Below are positions 15,521 to 23,278 of a DNA stretch of 24,379 nt, in pieces. Origin of the DNA: UBA1368 sp964563125. GTDB lineage: Bacteria; Bacillota; Syntrophomonadia; Syntrophomonadales; Syntrophomonadaceae. The translations under genes were made by a program, and so were the position numbers. Numbering within the stretch: the first letter of the stretch is position 1; each line of letters starts with the position of its first letter. Under the pieces are notes generated by a model. The model did no database searches. It worked only from the letters and a program-made list of their open reading frames with translations, and was not told the DNA's origin. Location of the stretch: contig CAZLVY010000031.1 in NCBI GenBank assembly GCA_964563125.1, positions 1 to 24,379 of the forward strand. The letters run 5' to 3'.

Positions 15521-15738
15521 CAGACCGTCAAAAAAGGCCTAATAGCTTCATTATAAGTATCGCATAACGATACATTGTAGTGCCGGTGGGTGCAACCTTA
15601 ACAGTATCGCGTGCGATACATTGTAGTGCCCTTGGGTGCTGCGTTAATTCGGAAGTCCCGTTCAATCGACGTACCTCATGTACGCCTCAATCACGGTCCT
15701 TCCGATTGCCTTGCTCTTAACCTTTTTTGCTCGCTCTG
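15521..15738. repeat. Dispersed imperfect-palindrome element, copy 2 (218 bp, two internal units)
   Basis: The ends are the same as in copy 1 (CAGACCGTCAAAAAAGG at 15521-15537; CCTTTTTTGCTCGCTCTG at 15721-15738). The internal hairpin unit is present twice in tandem with a 47-bp period (15557-15603 and 15604-15650). The first unit has the hairpin GTATCG-CATAA-CGATAC, the second GTATCGC-GT-GCGATAC, so the stem is kept while the loop differs. The right 145 bp match copy 1 with four visible differences. The outer repeat may extend to TGACAG/CTGTCA in this copy. Confidence 0.85.
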
Positions 15739-15795
15739 TCAGGATGTCGATTTAATAGACACCCTGAAAAGAGATGAATTATCTCTTTTTTCTAT
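15739..15795 (+). terminator. Two adjacent hairpins, the second a likely rho-independent terminator
   Basis: TCAGGATGTC (15739-15748) pairs with GACACCCTGA (15758-15767), 9 of 10. Directly after it AAAAGAGAT (15767-15775) pairs perfectly with ATCTCTTTT (15781-15789) around a GAATT loop and runs into further T. Together they could end transcription from the GT-D-like gene and read-through from the repeat element. Confidence 0.5.
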
Positions 15796-15830
15796 TTAAA
15801 GCGAACTAATAATGTTGTTAAGAGCAAGAC

Positions 15831-15858
15831 AGAGGGAGGTTATTCCCCCTCTTTTTTT
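15831..15858 (+). terminator. Rho-independent terminator
   Basis: AGAGGG (15831-15836) pairs with CCCTCT (15847-15852), with an inner GG/CC across a bulged A and a short loop, followed by a T run to 15858. It isolates the riboswitch-controlled operon from upstream transcription. Confidence 0.6.
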
Positions 15859-15960
15859 ATGGAAATACATTTATGCTACTGAGGCGTTTGGGATAGGTAT
15901 TTATAAGTAAGATGGTAATTATGCAAGTAATTTAGTATGATAGGGAAAAATAAATAAAGA

Positions 15961-16110
15961 CATCTGGTATTGCTTAAGCAATTTAAAAGGGAAAGTGTAA
16001 AACCACTGCAGCTTCCCCTACTGTAAAACAGGATGAACCTCTATAGCCACTGGTGAGAGCCGGGAAGGAAGAGGTTTCAGATGACTGTTAGCCAGGAGAC
16101 CTGCCAGATG
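15961..16110 (+). ncRNA. Cobalamin (B12) riboswitch aptamer
   Basis: The B12 box AGCCAGGAGACCTGCCA is intact at 16090-16106. Upstream are the other conserved blocks: AAAAGGGAA (15985-15993), GCCACTG (16046-16052) and CCGGGAAGG (16060-16068). CATCTGG (15961-15967) pairs perfectly with CCAGATG (16104-16110), closing the outer stem. A possible -10 box TATGAT lies at 15936-15941. The aptamer sits directly ahead of an ECF transporter operon, which indicates repression of uptake when adenosylcobalamin is plentiful. Confidence 0.97.
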
Positions 16111-16161
16111 AGAATCCCTGACCCGGGGTGAGCGGGATAATGGGGCGATATGCTATGGCAT

Positions 16162-16189
16162 GGCCTCTTATGGAGGTCTTGTTGTTTTT
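16162..16189 (+). terminator. Expression-platform terminator of the B12 riboswitch
   Basis: GGCCTC (16162-16167) pairs with GAGGTC (16173-16178, one G-U pair), followed by TTGTTGTTTTT. A second stem ATCCC/GGGAT (16114-16118 with 16134-16138) lies between the aptamer and this hairpin. Both are candidates for the switching structure that stops transcription when ligand is bound. Confidence 0.5.
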
Positions 16190-16223
16190 CTGTACACAAG
16201 CCGATTTTGAAATGGAGAGCTAA

Positions 16224-17042
16224 ATGTTAAAAAACTATCATCCCCGCAGTGCAGCTATATATTTATTGGCCTGGTTTATATTGGCCTTATTCATAAACGA
16301 TTTAAAAACGCTTATTGTTATGCTGCTGTTGGTGGCGATAATCAACTACGCCGAAGATAAAGTGCAGGCTTTATTAAAAATCATGCTGATGATACTTCCC
16401 CTGACTATATTTATTATGGGCTTAAATTTACTTTTGGCTGATTACGGACAAACTGTCCTGTTTATAGCACCTGACCTTCCTCTTCTTGGTGAATTAACTA
16501 TTTATCAGGAACCACTTATTAATAGTCTGGCTATGGGAGTAAAACTACTGCTCTTAATCAGCATTTTTACTGTTTTTAATATAACTATAACGGCTGATAA
16601 GTTATTCAGTATCTTTGGCCGCTATTCTGGATCAACGGTTTTAATGGCCGTCTTGGCCAGAAGAATGGTGCCCTTATTAGGTAGTCATGCCCGCTCCATT
16701 GCCGAGGTGCAAAGCCTTAGAAGCAGCGGTAATGCGTCTGACTCACTGGCTGATAAAATAAGAAATGCGGGTCCTTTTTTGACCAATTTATTAAGAGCTT
16801 CGCTGGATTCATCTATGCAAACTGCTGAAGCTATGCAGTTAAGAGGATATGGCAGCGGCACACGCACCTGTTTTGTCCCCGAGATATGGCAAAGCAGGGA
16901 TACATTAATTACTGCCGTGTCACTTCTGGTGATGTTGTTCTTTTTACCGGCACAGTCTGGTCTGGCAGGTGAATATGGTGTATTATTACTGCTGGTTTTG
17001 CTTTTTGCCAGTCAATTGACCGGAGGTTTCAAACGCCCATGA
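16224..17042 (+). CDS. ecfT: ECF transporter transmembrane component EcfT (CbiQ family)
   Basis: EcfT is the membrane coupling subunit linking the ATPases to the substrate-binding S component. The 272-residue protein has several hydrophobic helices, and its cytoplasmic coupling helices end in the motif AEAMQLRGYG, close to the family's EAMxARG. The first coupling motif is less standard (AEVQSLRSSG). GGAGAG precedes the ATG. It is first in an operon under a B12 riboswitch, and its stop overlaps the ATPase gene's start by 4 nt. This points to a dedicated, not shared, ECF module, as described for predicted cobalamin (cbr) systems. Confidence 0.9.
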   Translation: MLKNYHPRSAAIYLLAWFILALFINDLKTLIVMLLLVAIINYAEDKVQALLKIMLMILPLTIFIMGLNLLLADYGQTVLFIAPDLPLLGELTIYQEPLINSLAMGVKLLLLISIFTVFNITITADKLFSIFGRYSGSTVLMAVLARRMVPLLGSHARSIAEVQSLRSSGNASDSLADKIRNAGPFLTNLLRASLDSSMQTAEAMQLRGYGSGTRTCFVPEIWQSRDTLITAVSLLVMLFFLPAQSGLAGEYGVLLLLVLLFASQLTGGFKRP

Positions 17043-18565
17043 GTATTATAAACGTTAAGGACTTAAGCTATTTTTATCCCCGCCAGGATGTTGCGGCTTT
17101 GCATAAAGTTAACCTGCAGATTAATAGTGGCGAAATATGGGCAGTAATAGGCCGGTCAGGCTGCGGCAAATCAACTCTGGTGCGGGCACTTAGCAGGCTG
17201 GTACCTGATTTTTACGGCGGGAGTTTGTCAGGAGAAATTATTTTACAGCAGCGTTCATTGAGGGAGTGGAGCAATCAGGAATTATACCGGCAAATGGGAG
17301 TAGTAACCCAGGATGCTGAGCATAGTATGATATTTTCGGTTGTGGAGCGGGATATTGCTTTTGGCCTGGAAAATCTGGGCTTGAGCAACTGCGAAATGAA
17401 CCTGCGGGTAGCCGAAACGCTGAATTATTTTAAGCTCCAGAGGCTTGGCAATAGATCAATTAGCCATTTATCGGGAGGAGAAAAACAAAAAGCAGCATTA
17501 GCCGGGATTGTGGCTATGAAACCGCAGATTTTAATCCTGGATGAGCCCACCGCGCAATTAGATCCTGCTGCCAGCCGGGATTTTTTACAGTTAATCAGAC
17601 AGCTGAATAAAGAATTGGGTATTACCATAATTATAGTGGAGCAGAAGTTAGAGCAAATTTTTGCTCTGGCTGATAAGGTGGCCGTTATGGAAAAAGGGCA
17701 GGTGATTTTTACCGGAACCCCTGCCCAGCAGATAAAATGGGCTGCTGAGCATAAGTATCCATTGGTGCCTGCTAGTATTAAAGAGGCAGAGAAAACTGAA
17801 AATATTATGACCGGTCAGATGAAAGAGAGGCAAAGTGAGGCCTTCTCACCGCTTGCTGATGCGGTTAATGTTGATGATATAGTGGTTTCCATCCAAGGGT
17901 TAAATTATAGCTATGGTGCAGAGACGCCGGCAATAAATAATGTTGATCTCCAGTTATTGCGCGGCCAGTTTACAGCTTTGATCGGAGATAATGGGGCCGG
18001 AAAATCCAGTTTGTTAAAAATAATGCTGGGATTATTAAAAGCAGAATCAGGACAATTAAATGTTGCCGGACATCAGGGCAAGAGCTTAGTACCCAAATTA
18101 ATAGGACAAGTAGTTGCCTATCTGCCCCAGAGCCTGGACCATTTTTTTATGACTGACAGCGTTTTAGAAGATGTAAAATTGGCTGTAAAGCAGCAAAGTG
18201 AAGCAGAAAATACTGCCCGCTGCTGGTTGGAGAAGTTAAATGTAATAAAATATCTTAACTGTGATCCGCGCAGTTTAAGTACTGGTGAAAAACAAAGAGT
18301 AGCATTAGCAGCTATAATAGCCGGGGATCCTTGTTTAATACTTTTAGATGAACCTACCCGCGGTCTGGATATTATGCAAAAGCGGGAGTTGGGCCAAACA
18401 CTTATGCAACTGGCGCAACAAGGTAAAACAGTATTAGTCGCTGCTCACGACCTGGATTTCGTCAATTGTTATGCCCACAGGGTGCTGATTATGCATCAAG
18501 GCCGAATAATTAGTGATCAGGCAAGGCCTCAAGCAAGTACGGAGGTAATATGTCAGACAGGGTAA
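17039..18565 (+). CDS. ecfA: ECF transporter ATPase, two fused ATP-binding domains (EcfA1-EcfA2)
   Basis: The 508 residues hold two complete ABC domains that power the ECF transporter. Domain 1 has Walker A GRSGCGKST (38-46), signature LSGGE (144-148) and Walker B ILILDEP (164-170). Domain 2 has Walker A GDNGAGKSS (316-324), signature LSTGE (413-417) and Walker B LILLDEP (433-439). The switch histidine of domain 1 is replaced by Gln202 (IIIVEQKLE), whereas domain 2 keeps it (VAAHDLDF). In an ABC dimer the domain-1 site is completed by the domain-2 signature, so both deviations fall in the same composite site. A linker of about 50 polar residues joins the domains. The gene overlaps ecfT by 4 nt and the S-component gene by 16 nt. 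Confidence 0.93.
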   Translation: MSIINVKDLSYFYPRQDVAALHKVNLQINSGEIWAVIGRSGCGKSTLVRALSRLVPDFYGGSLSGEIILQQRSLREWSNQELYRQMGVVTQDAEHSMIFSVVERDIAFGLENLGLSNCEMNLRVAETLNYFKLQRLGNRSISHLSGGEKQKAALAGIVAMKPQILILDEPTAQLDPAASRDFLQLIRQLNKELGITIIIVEQKLEQIFALADKVAVMEKGQVIFTGTPAQQIKWAAEHKYPLVPASIKEAEKTENIMTGQMKERQSEAFSPLADAVNVDDIVVSIQGLNYSYGAETPAINNVDLQLLRGQFTALIGDNGAGKSSLLKIMLGLLKAESGQLNVAGHQGKSLVPKLIGQVVAYLPQSLDHFFMTDSVLEDVKLAVKQQSEAENTARCWLEKLNVIKYLNCDPRSLSTGEKQRVALAAIIAGDPCLILLDEPTRGLDIMQKRELGQTLMQLAQQGKTVLVAAHDLDFVNCYAHRVLIMHQGRIISDQARPQASTEVICQTG

Positions 18566-19311
18566 AAGAACAATTTTTTTGGATATTAATGCTGGCGGGG
18601 ATGGTTTTATGCCTGGCAGGTTTATTATACGGTATTATCAGTGCAGGAGCAGCAGCAACCATTCTGGCCTTATTAGCCCTCTTAACTATAATAAAGTGGG
18701 CCCGGGAGTCTTTAGTCACGGTCAAACTTTTATCCTTAATTGCTACCTTGACAGCTATTGCCGCCCTGAGCAGGGTGCCTTTTGCGGCTTTACCCGGTGT
18801 TCAGCCCACCACTTTTTTAATTATAGTATCAGGTTTTGTTTTTGGACCGCAGGCAGGTTTTATGACAGGTGCCATGGCAGCACTGGTATCAAACTTTTTC
18901 CTGGGACAGGGTCCCTGGACGCCCTGGCAAATGCTGGGGTGGGGGCTAACAGGAATGAGTGCCGCATATTTGGGCCGTTTAAAACCAAATCTTGCACCAT
19001 GGGCATTAGCTTTATTTGCCGGTCTGTGGGGTTACCTGTTTGGCTGGATACAAAACATCGGCTTCGCAACGGTTTTCATTTATCCCTTGACTTTCAAGGC
19101 TTACCTGACCAGTTGTTTGCTTAGTTTTGCTTTTGACAGTATCCATGCTTTAACTAATTTTCTGCTATGCCTATTTTTGGCTCTTCCAGTCATTAAAATA
19201 TTGCAAAACTTCCGCCAGCGCCTTGATTTCAAGTATGTTGAGGAGACTTCAGATCATCATTTTATTGAAATGGACCCATCAACTATAAACGAGGATAAAC
19301 CGGGGTCATGA
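18550..19311 (+). CDS. ECF transporter S component, probably for cobalamin or precursor (CbrT-like)
   Basis: This is the membrane substrate-binding subunit. The 253-residue protein has about six to eight hydrophobic segments. The conserved-looking core is LPGVQPTTFLIIVSGFVFGP followed by QAGFMTGAMAALVSNFFLGQ and GPWTPWQMLGWGLTGMSAAYLG, as in S components of the YpaA/CbrT type. GGAGG lies 4 nt before the ATG, inside the end of the ATPase gene. The B12 riboswitch controlling the operon makes cobalamin or a corrinoid precursor the most likely substrate, by analogy with the predicted CbrTUV systems. Its last 55 bp overlap the end of the convergent hydrolase gene. Confidence 0.87.
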   Translation: MSDRVKEQFFWILMLAGMVLCLAGLLYGIISAGAAATILALLALLTIIKWARESLVTVKLLSLIATLTAIAALSRVPFAALPGVQPTTFLIIVSGFVFGPQAGFMTGAMAALVSNFFLGQGPWTPWQMLGWGLTGMSAAYLGRLKPNLAPWALALFAGLWGYLFGWIQNIGFATVFIYPLTFKAYLTSCLLSFAFDSIHALTNFLLCLFLALPVIKILQNFRQRLDFKYVEETSDHHFIEMDPSTINEDKPGS

Positions 19312-20075
19312 GAAGTAAAAAACAATTGGCCGATATTGCGTATGTCTTTAAAGCGCATACGCTCCGGATTATTGCCGGTCAGAGCATTATTGCTGATCAG
19401 ATAACTGCTTATCTGCTTACGCACCTTATCATTCCAATAAAAACTGCTGCCGGGACCGGTTCTGAATAGTTGCCAGAAGTTCTCGGGAATTTTTTCCCAC
19501 ATGAGCGAATAATTAAAGGGAGCATCCCCGACCAGGGTTATTTTCCCCTTTGCAGTCTGCACCTCTATGGCTTGATGACCTGCCGTATGACCACCAGTGA
19601 AAAGTACTTTTAAACCAGGTTCAATTTCAGCACTCCCCTCTAACAGCTCAAATCGATCTAAATAAGGAAGCCAGTGGGAAGGACAAAAAGAACATTCTTC
19701 ATTTACCTTAAGGTGTACAAGTGAGCGGAGTTCCTCAGCCTGAACATAGAAATGCGCCTGAGGAAAACGGGCCATGGCACCGGTATGGTCCCAATGCAGA
19801 TGAGTCATAATAACGGTCCCTACATCTTCTGCCAGGTAGCCTAACCTGGCTAAAACCGACTCTATGAGGTTGTCTTCATGGCGTGCCCAAGTTGAACTTA
19901 CCCCGGGAATATAGGCCGGGTTAAAACCAGTGTCAATTAAAAAGACTTTACGAGAACTTTCATTTACAATTAAAAAAGCGTAACTGGGAATATTTTTTAC
20001 ATCAGGGAAAAAGCCCATATTACCCAAGCCAACTGTAAAAGAACCATTAAAGATGGGGTATATCAAATGATTCAT
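19257..20075 (-). CDS. MBL-fold metallo-hydrolase (N-acyl homoserine lactonase-like family)
   Basis: This is a metal-dependent hydrolase of the metallo-beta-lactamase fold. The 272 residues carry the full dinuclear zinc set: HLHWDH (His92, His94, Asp96, His97), His163 in GGHTAGH, Asp184 in VGDA and His256 in TSHDP. The N-terminal FLIDTGFNP strand and overall length fit the AHL-lactonase-like group, but true lactonase activity cannot be claimed from motifs. GGGAGG lies about 11 nt before the ATG. The 3' end overlaps the convergent S-component gene by 55 bp. The 28-bp inverted-repeat element begins only 20 bp upstream of the start, inside the likely promoter or leader. Confidence 0.88.
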   Translation of the reverse strand: MNHLIYPIFNGSFTVGLGNMGFFPDVKNIPSYAFLIVNESSRKVFLIDTGFNPAYIPGVSSTWARHEDNLIESVLARLGYLAEDVGTVIMTHLHWDHTGAMARFPQAHFYVQAEELRSLVHLKVNEECSFCPSHWLPYLDRFELLEGSAEIEPGLKVLFTGGHTAGHQAIEVQTAKGKITLVGDAPFNYSLMWEKIPENFWQLFRTGPGSSFYWNDKVRKQISSYLISNNALTGNNPERMRFKDIRNIGQLFFTSHDPGLSSFIVDGSISIK

Positions 20076-20094
20076 TATTAATTATCCCTCCCTT

Positions 20095-20265
20095 TGAAAC
20101 ATGGGGACGGTTCTCTTGTTTCAATGTTGGTTGAAGCTGATTCATATTAATTGGGACAGGGATATTAAACCTGTCCTCTTGTTTGTGCAGATATCACGGA
20201 TAACTGCCGTTTCGGTAAGTATATTCAGCGGTATAACGAAACAAGAGAACCGTCCCCATGTTTCA
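20095..20265. repeat. REPIN/MITE-like element with perfect 28-bp inverted repeats
   Basis: The left arm (20095-20122; TGAAACATGGGGACGG then TTCTCTTGTTTC) and the right arm (20238-20265) are perfect reverse complements, 115 bp apart. A second perfect pair lies inside (GGACAGG 20154-20160 with CCTGTCC 20170-20176, followed by TCTTGTTT as in the outer arm), suggesting a degenerate inner copy. The GGGGACGGTTCT/TTGTTTC word is a familiar repeat of Firmicute genomes, thought to be spread by REP-associated Y1 transposases. No transposase gene is in this window. Confidence 0.85.
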
Positions 20266-20312
20266 TGATAACATTTAAAGTCAATATATGACAAGAAAAA
20301 GTCATAAGCTTT

Positions 20313-20321
20313 TGATATAAT
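20313..20321 (+). promoter_or_regulatory. Possible extended -10 promoter of the NERD gene
   Basis: TGATATAAT at 20313-20321 forms an extended -10 box about 30 nt before the GTG start. No clear -35 box is seen. A small inverted repeat TATGAC/GTCATA lies just upstream (about 20287-20306). Confidence 0.4.
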
Positions 20322-20351
20322 AAAAAATATTAATAGTGAAAGGAGAGGCTT

Positions 20352-21017
20352 GTGGAGTTAGCACTAATATTGTCTCCTATTATTGTAGTGCTTTTAATAA
20401 CAGTTTATTTTATCTGGTCGCTTAAGATAAGTGATAAGAATAAAATAAAACGGCAAATTATTAAAAGCGGAGACAAAGGAGAATCCAAGGTTCAGGCAGT
20501 CCTAAAAGGTTTGGAGAATAATAATTCCCGCTACAAAGTATACCATAATGTCCATCTGGGTCCTGATGAATCAAATACCAATGAATATGATACAGTCGTC
20601 ATCGGACCAAATGGTATATTTCACATCGAGACTAAAAACTACGGAGGTGAACGCGGCGGCATAATTGATATCGACAGCAATGGAAATTGGATTTTACATA
20701 AGAAAAACGGTTACTCCAAGATTATTACCAACCCAACCGGTCAGGTAGGTTCTCATGAATACCGGTTAAAAGGGTTTCTTATGAAAGTAGTGGGGATTAG
20801 AAATTTACCTACCCAGGGAATTATAGTTCTTTCCTGTGACAAGATCATTATCAGGGATAATGAGAGAGCAAAGCGGGAAATACCGATTTTAGGAAGGCAC
20901 GAGTTGGCGGGTTATATAAAAAGTTATAAAAAAGGCAAAATAAAATTATACCCCCGAACTATGAAAAAAATCTGCAGAAGCATTGAGGCTATGAACAGCA
21001 TGGCCGAGGCCAATTAA
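20352..21017 (+). CDS. NERD (nuclease-related) domain protein, membrane-anchored
   Basis: The NERD domain is predicted to be related to PD-(D/E)XK nucleases; its substrate is unknown. The 221 residues start with one membrane helix (residues 4-23) and then the domain: SGDKGESKVQAVL (Glu44), NEYDTVVIGPNGIFHIETKN with Asp80, Glu93 and Lys95 as the D...ExK set, and later GIIVLSCDKI. There is no C-terminal helicase, kinase or zinc-ribbon domain, as sometimes seen in larger NERD proteins. The GTG start has AGGAG 6 nt upstream. It stands alone next to an inverted-repeat element and ends in a strong terminator. Confidence 0.88.
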   Translation: MELALILSPIIVVLLITVYFIWSLKISDKNKIKRQIIKSGDKGESKVQAVLKGLENNNSRYKVYHNVHLGPDESNTNEYDTVVIGPNGIFHIETKNYGGERGGIIDIDSNGNWILHKKNGYSKIITNPTGQVGSHEYRLKGFLMKVVGIRNLPTQGIIVLSCDKIIIRDNERAKREIPILGRHELAGYIKSYKKGKIKLYPRTMKKICRSIEAMNSMAEAN

Positions 21018-21056
21018 ATGCCAAACTTAAAATTTATAAAATAATATAAGAATAAT

Positions 21057-21095
21057 AGCCCTTTCATTCATAAAATGAAGGGGCTTTATATTTTG
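21057..21095 (+). terminator. Rho-independent terminator after the NERD gene
   Basis: AGCCCTTTCATT (21057-21068) pairs with AATGAAGGGGCT (21074-21085), 11 of 12, followed by TTATATTTT. Confidence 0.8.
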
Positions 21096-21199
21096 AGAAA
21101 ATTCTGACATATCATTGACCTATAATAAAATTTGATGATAACATAATGTTAATATGCATATCCTGTAAATACAGGAAATAAATATTGGGGGGGTTTTTA

Positions 21200-21625
21200 A
21201 TGAATGACACACCGTTAAACACTGAAAATGCTGCTCCGCAGCCAGATCCAGCAGCAATGGCTGCCATCATGGCAAAGATTGCCAAAGTGCAAAAGATTTT
21301 AGCGTTTCTAACCTGGGGTCAGATGTTAGTTGGGTTAGCCTTTGTTTTAGCACTCTTATGGTGTCAGGCACAACCATTTGCCTTAATGGTCGCAGCACCC
21401 TTTTATTTAGCCCTGGCCTATGTGGCTGATATGGCTAAAAAAGACCTGGCACAGGTTAAACCAGTACTGCGTGCTACCGCAATTGGTCAATTCGGCTTCA
21501 TGCTTATACTTATAGTTGGATTAATTGTAATTCCGCTGCCGGTTCAATACTGGGCATGGGTAGTGATAGCTTTGATTTTTGCTGCATTGCCGGCTATTAT
21601 TATTTATCAGGCCAAAAAAGGTTAA
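21200..21625 (+). CDS. Four-helix membrane protein of unknown function
   Basis: I do not recognise a family. The 141 residues begin with a polar, Pro/Ala-rich segment (TPLNTENAAPQPDPAAM), then show four hydrophobic stretches (about 32-51, 56-74, 88-106 and 110-132) linked by short loops, the central one charged (DMAKKDLAQVK). The ATG at 21200 follows a G-rich ribosome binding site (seven G, 21187-21193). A longer frame from TTG 21185 would start before that site. It is flanked by terminators on both sides and is therefore monocistronic. Confidence 0.75.
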   Translation: MNDTPLNTENAAPQPDPAAMAAIMAKIAKVQKILAFLTWGQMLVGLAFVLALLWCQAQPFALMVAAPFYLALAYVADMAKKDLAQVKPVLRATAIGQFGFMLILIVGLIVIPLPVQYWAWVVIALIFAALPAIIIYQAKKG

Positions 21626-21661
21626 TAAACATAAACAGAACTTATTTTATAATAAAATTAG

Positions 21662-21697
21662 ACCTTGAAGCTGTAAGCTCAAGGTTTAATTTTTTAT
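21662..21697 (+). terminator. Rho-independent terminator after the four-helix membrane protein
   Basis: ACCTTGA (21662-21668) pairs with TCAAGGT (21679-21685), with an inner GCT/AGC pair beyond one bulged A, then TTAATTTTTTAT. Confidence 0.75.
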
Positions 21698-21720
21698 ACT
21701 TTTATAAATTGCTGTAAAAG

Positions 21721-21749
21721 CTGTCAAATTGGATAAAGACAGGTATAAT
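21721..21749 (+). promoter_or_regulatory. SigmaA-type promoter of the NfeD/slipin operon
   Basis: CTGTCA (21721-21726), a 17-nt spacer and a perfect TATAAT (21744-21749) lie about 100 bp before the NfeD start. Confidence 0.55.
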
Positions 21750-21811
21750 CGAGTCCTTTTAGATAATATTAATGATAAGACTGCTTTACCCGCAGGAGAA
21801 AATAGAGGACA

Positions 21812-21850
21812 ATGATGGTAAAAGTTAGTAAAACGGGGGCGAAAAAATAG
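21812..21850 (+). CDS. Possible 12-codon leader peptide coupled to NfeD
   Basis: ATG-ATG opens a 12-residue frame (MMVKVSKTGAKK) with AGAGGA just upstream. Its TAG stop overlaps the NfeD GTG start (TAGTG). The main gene has only a G-run as a ribosome binding site, so coupling would make sense. With so few codons, chance is a real alternative. Confidence 0.25.
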   Translation: MMVKVSKTGAKK

Positions 21851-23181
21851 TGCGAAAAATAACTGGTCTTTTAAGCTTATTATTTATTGTCCTGGCAATG
21901 CTGATTTGGCCGGTACCGGTTGGCAGCCAAACAGAACAACTGGTAATTTACACTGTAGAAGTTAAGGATACAGTAACTAAAGGCACTGCGAAAAATATAA
22001 GACGGGCTATTAACTATAGTCAAGATCAAAACGCCGAGGCATTAATAATTCTTATCAATACCCCCGGTGGACTGGTTGATGCTACTTTAGATATTATTCA
22101 GGATATATCCGCTGCAGAAATACCGGTTATTACTTATGTTACCCCTCAGGGAGCTATTTCGGCTTCAGCCGGAACCTTTATACTATTAAGCGGACATCTG
22201 GCCGCCATGTCACCGGGGACTACCTGTGGTGCCGCCATGCCGGTTACTATGGCAGCTGATGGCGGTGAAACTCAAGCCGCCGATCAGAAGACCATTAATT
22301 TTCTGGCCGAACATATGCGCAGTATTGCCCAGCAAAGAGGTAAACCGGGCGATATAGCGGAAAAATTTGTACTGGAAAATCTCAGCCTTAATAATGAGGA
22401 AGCACTGAAACAAGGTGTAATTGATATTAATGCCAGAGATATGGAAGAGTTAACCGAACTTACTGACGGCCTCGAAGTTATAACTGCAGCCGGAAAGGTC
22501 ATACTCAATACCAAAGGGGCGCAAATTAACAATCTGGCCATGAATACCGAAGAAAAATTAACCCATATCGTCAGTAATCCCAGTCTGGCAGTAATATTTT
22601 TGATGCTGGGCATTTACGGTCTTATCATAGCCTTCAGCACCCCGGGATTTTTATTACCGGAAGTATTAGGTTCAATAAGCCTGATCCTGGGATTGTTTGG
22701 TTTGGGTTTGTTTGAAGTAAATCTGGCTGCCGGGCTCTTGCTTATACTGGGAGTTGTCCTGCTTATAACTGAGCTTTTTACGCCCACTTACGGAGTATTG
22801 GGGGTAGGGGGAATAGTCAGCATTGTTTTGGGTATTCTCTTTTTGCCGGTGGAGCCATTGATGCCGGGACAATGGTTTGCTGCCTTTAAAGGGATGGCAA
22901 TTGGAACCGGTATTGTCGGCGCCGGCTTTGTTTTCATTGTACTGCGAGGCGTGTTTAATCTGCGCAAGATAAAGCCCATGCAGGGAGAAGCTGAATTTGC
23001 AGACAGCATAGGTATTGTCATAAAACCGCTGATTCCCCTGGGGCAGATAAGAGTACGGGGGGAAATCTGGCAGGCGATAAGCAAAAACGGAGAAATACCT
23101 GCGGGACATAAAGTGAAAGTAATTGCCCGTGATGGAATTAATCTGGTGGTTGAAAAAAGTGGGGATTCCCCGCAAAAATGA
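21850..23181 (+). CDS. nfeD: NfeD family membrane serine protease (ClpP-like, long form)
   Basis: This is a membrane-bound serine protease of the type that cleaves stomatin-like partners. The 443 residues have a signal peptide (residues 3-22), a ClpP-like protease domain with NTPGGLVDATL and SASAGTF, four or five membrane helices (about 240-365), and a C-terminal OB-fold domain (IGIVIKPLIPLGQIRVRGE). By comparison with Pyrococcus PH1510 (Ser97/Lys138 dyad), Ser106 and Lys147 are the likely catalytic pair, with the same 41-residue spacing. The start is GTG at 21850. The slipin gene follows after 97 bp, the conserved order for this pair. Confidence 0.93.
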   Translation: MRKITGLLSLLFIVLAMLIWPVPVGSQTEQLVIYTVEVKDTVTKGTAKNIRRAINYSQDQNAEALIILINTPGGLVDATLDIIQDISAAEIPVITYVTPQGAISASAGTFILLSGHLAAMSPGTTCGAAMPVTMAADGGETQAADQKTINFLAEHMRSIAQQRGKPGDIAEKFVLENLSLNNEEALKQGVIDINARDMEELTELTDGLEVITAAGKVILNTKGAQINNLAMNTEEKLTHIVSNPSLAVIFLMLGIYGLIIAFSTPGFLLPEVLGSISLILGLFGLGLFEVNLAAGLLLILGVVLLITELFTPTYGVLGVGGIVSIVLGILFLPVEPLMPGQWFAAFKGMAIGTGIVGAGFVFIVLRGVFNLRKIKPMQGEAEFADSIGIVIKPLIPLGQIRVRGEIWQAISKNGEIPAGHKVKVIARDGINLVVEKSGDSPQK

Positions 23182-23278
23182 GGAACTTTAAGCCGGTAAA
23201 AATATAAACAGGTAACTTTAGAAGCAAAAACGAAGATTAAAATACTGGCGGAAAGAAAATGAACAGGAGGCGTTAATT

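Noticed and set aside
15611..15799. 62-codon open frame across palindromic element copy 2
   Set aside because: Same repeat-derived translation, running on into a terminator hairpin, with no ribosome binding site.
18579..19124. 181-codon frame overlapping the ECF S component in another frame
   Set aside because: It has no family resemblance; the hydrophobic S-component frame has the ribosome binding site and operon context.
22672..23175. 167-codon minus-strand frame inside nfeD
   Set aside because: Shadow frame with no ribosome binding site and atypical composition.
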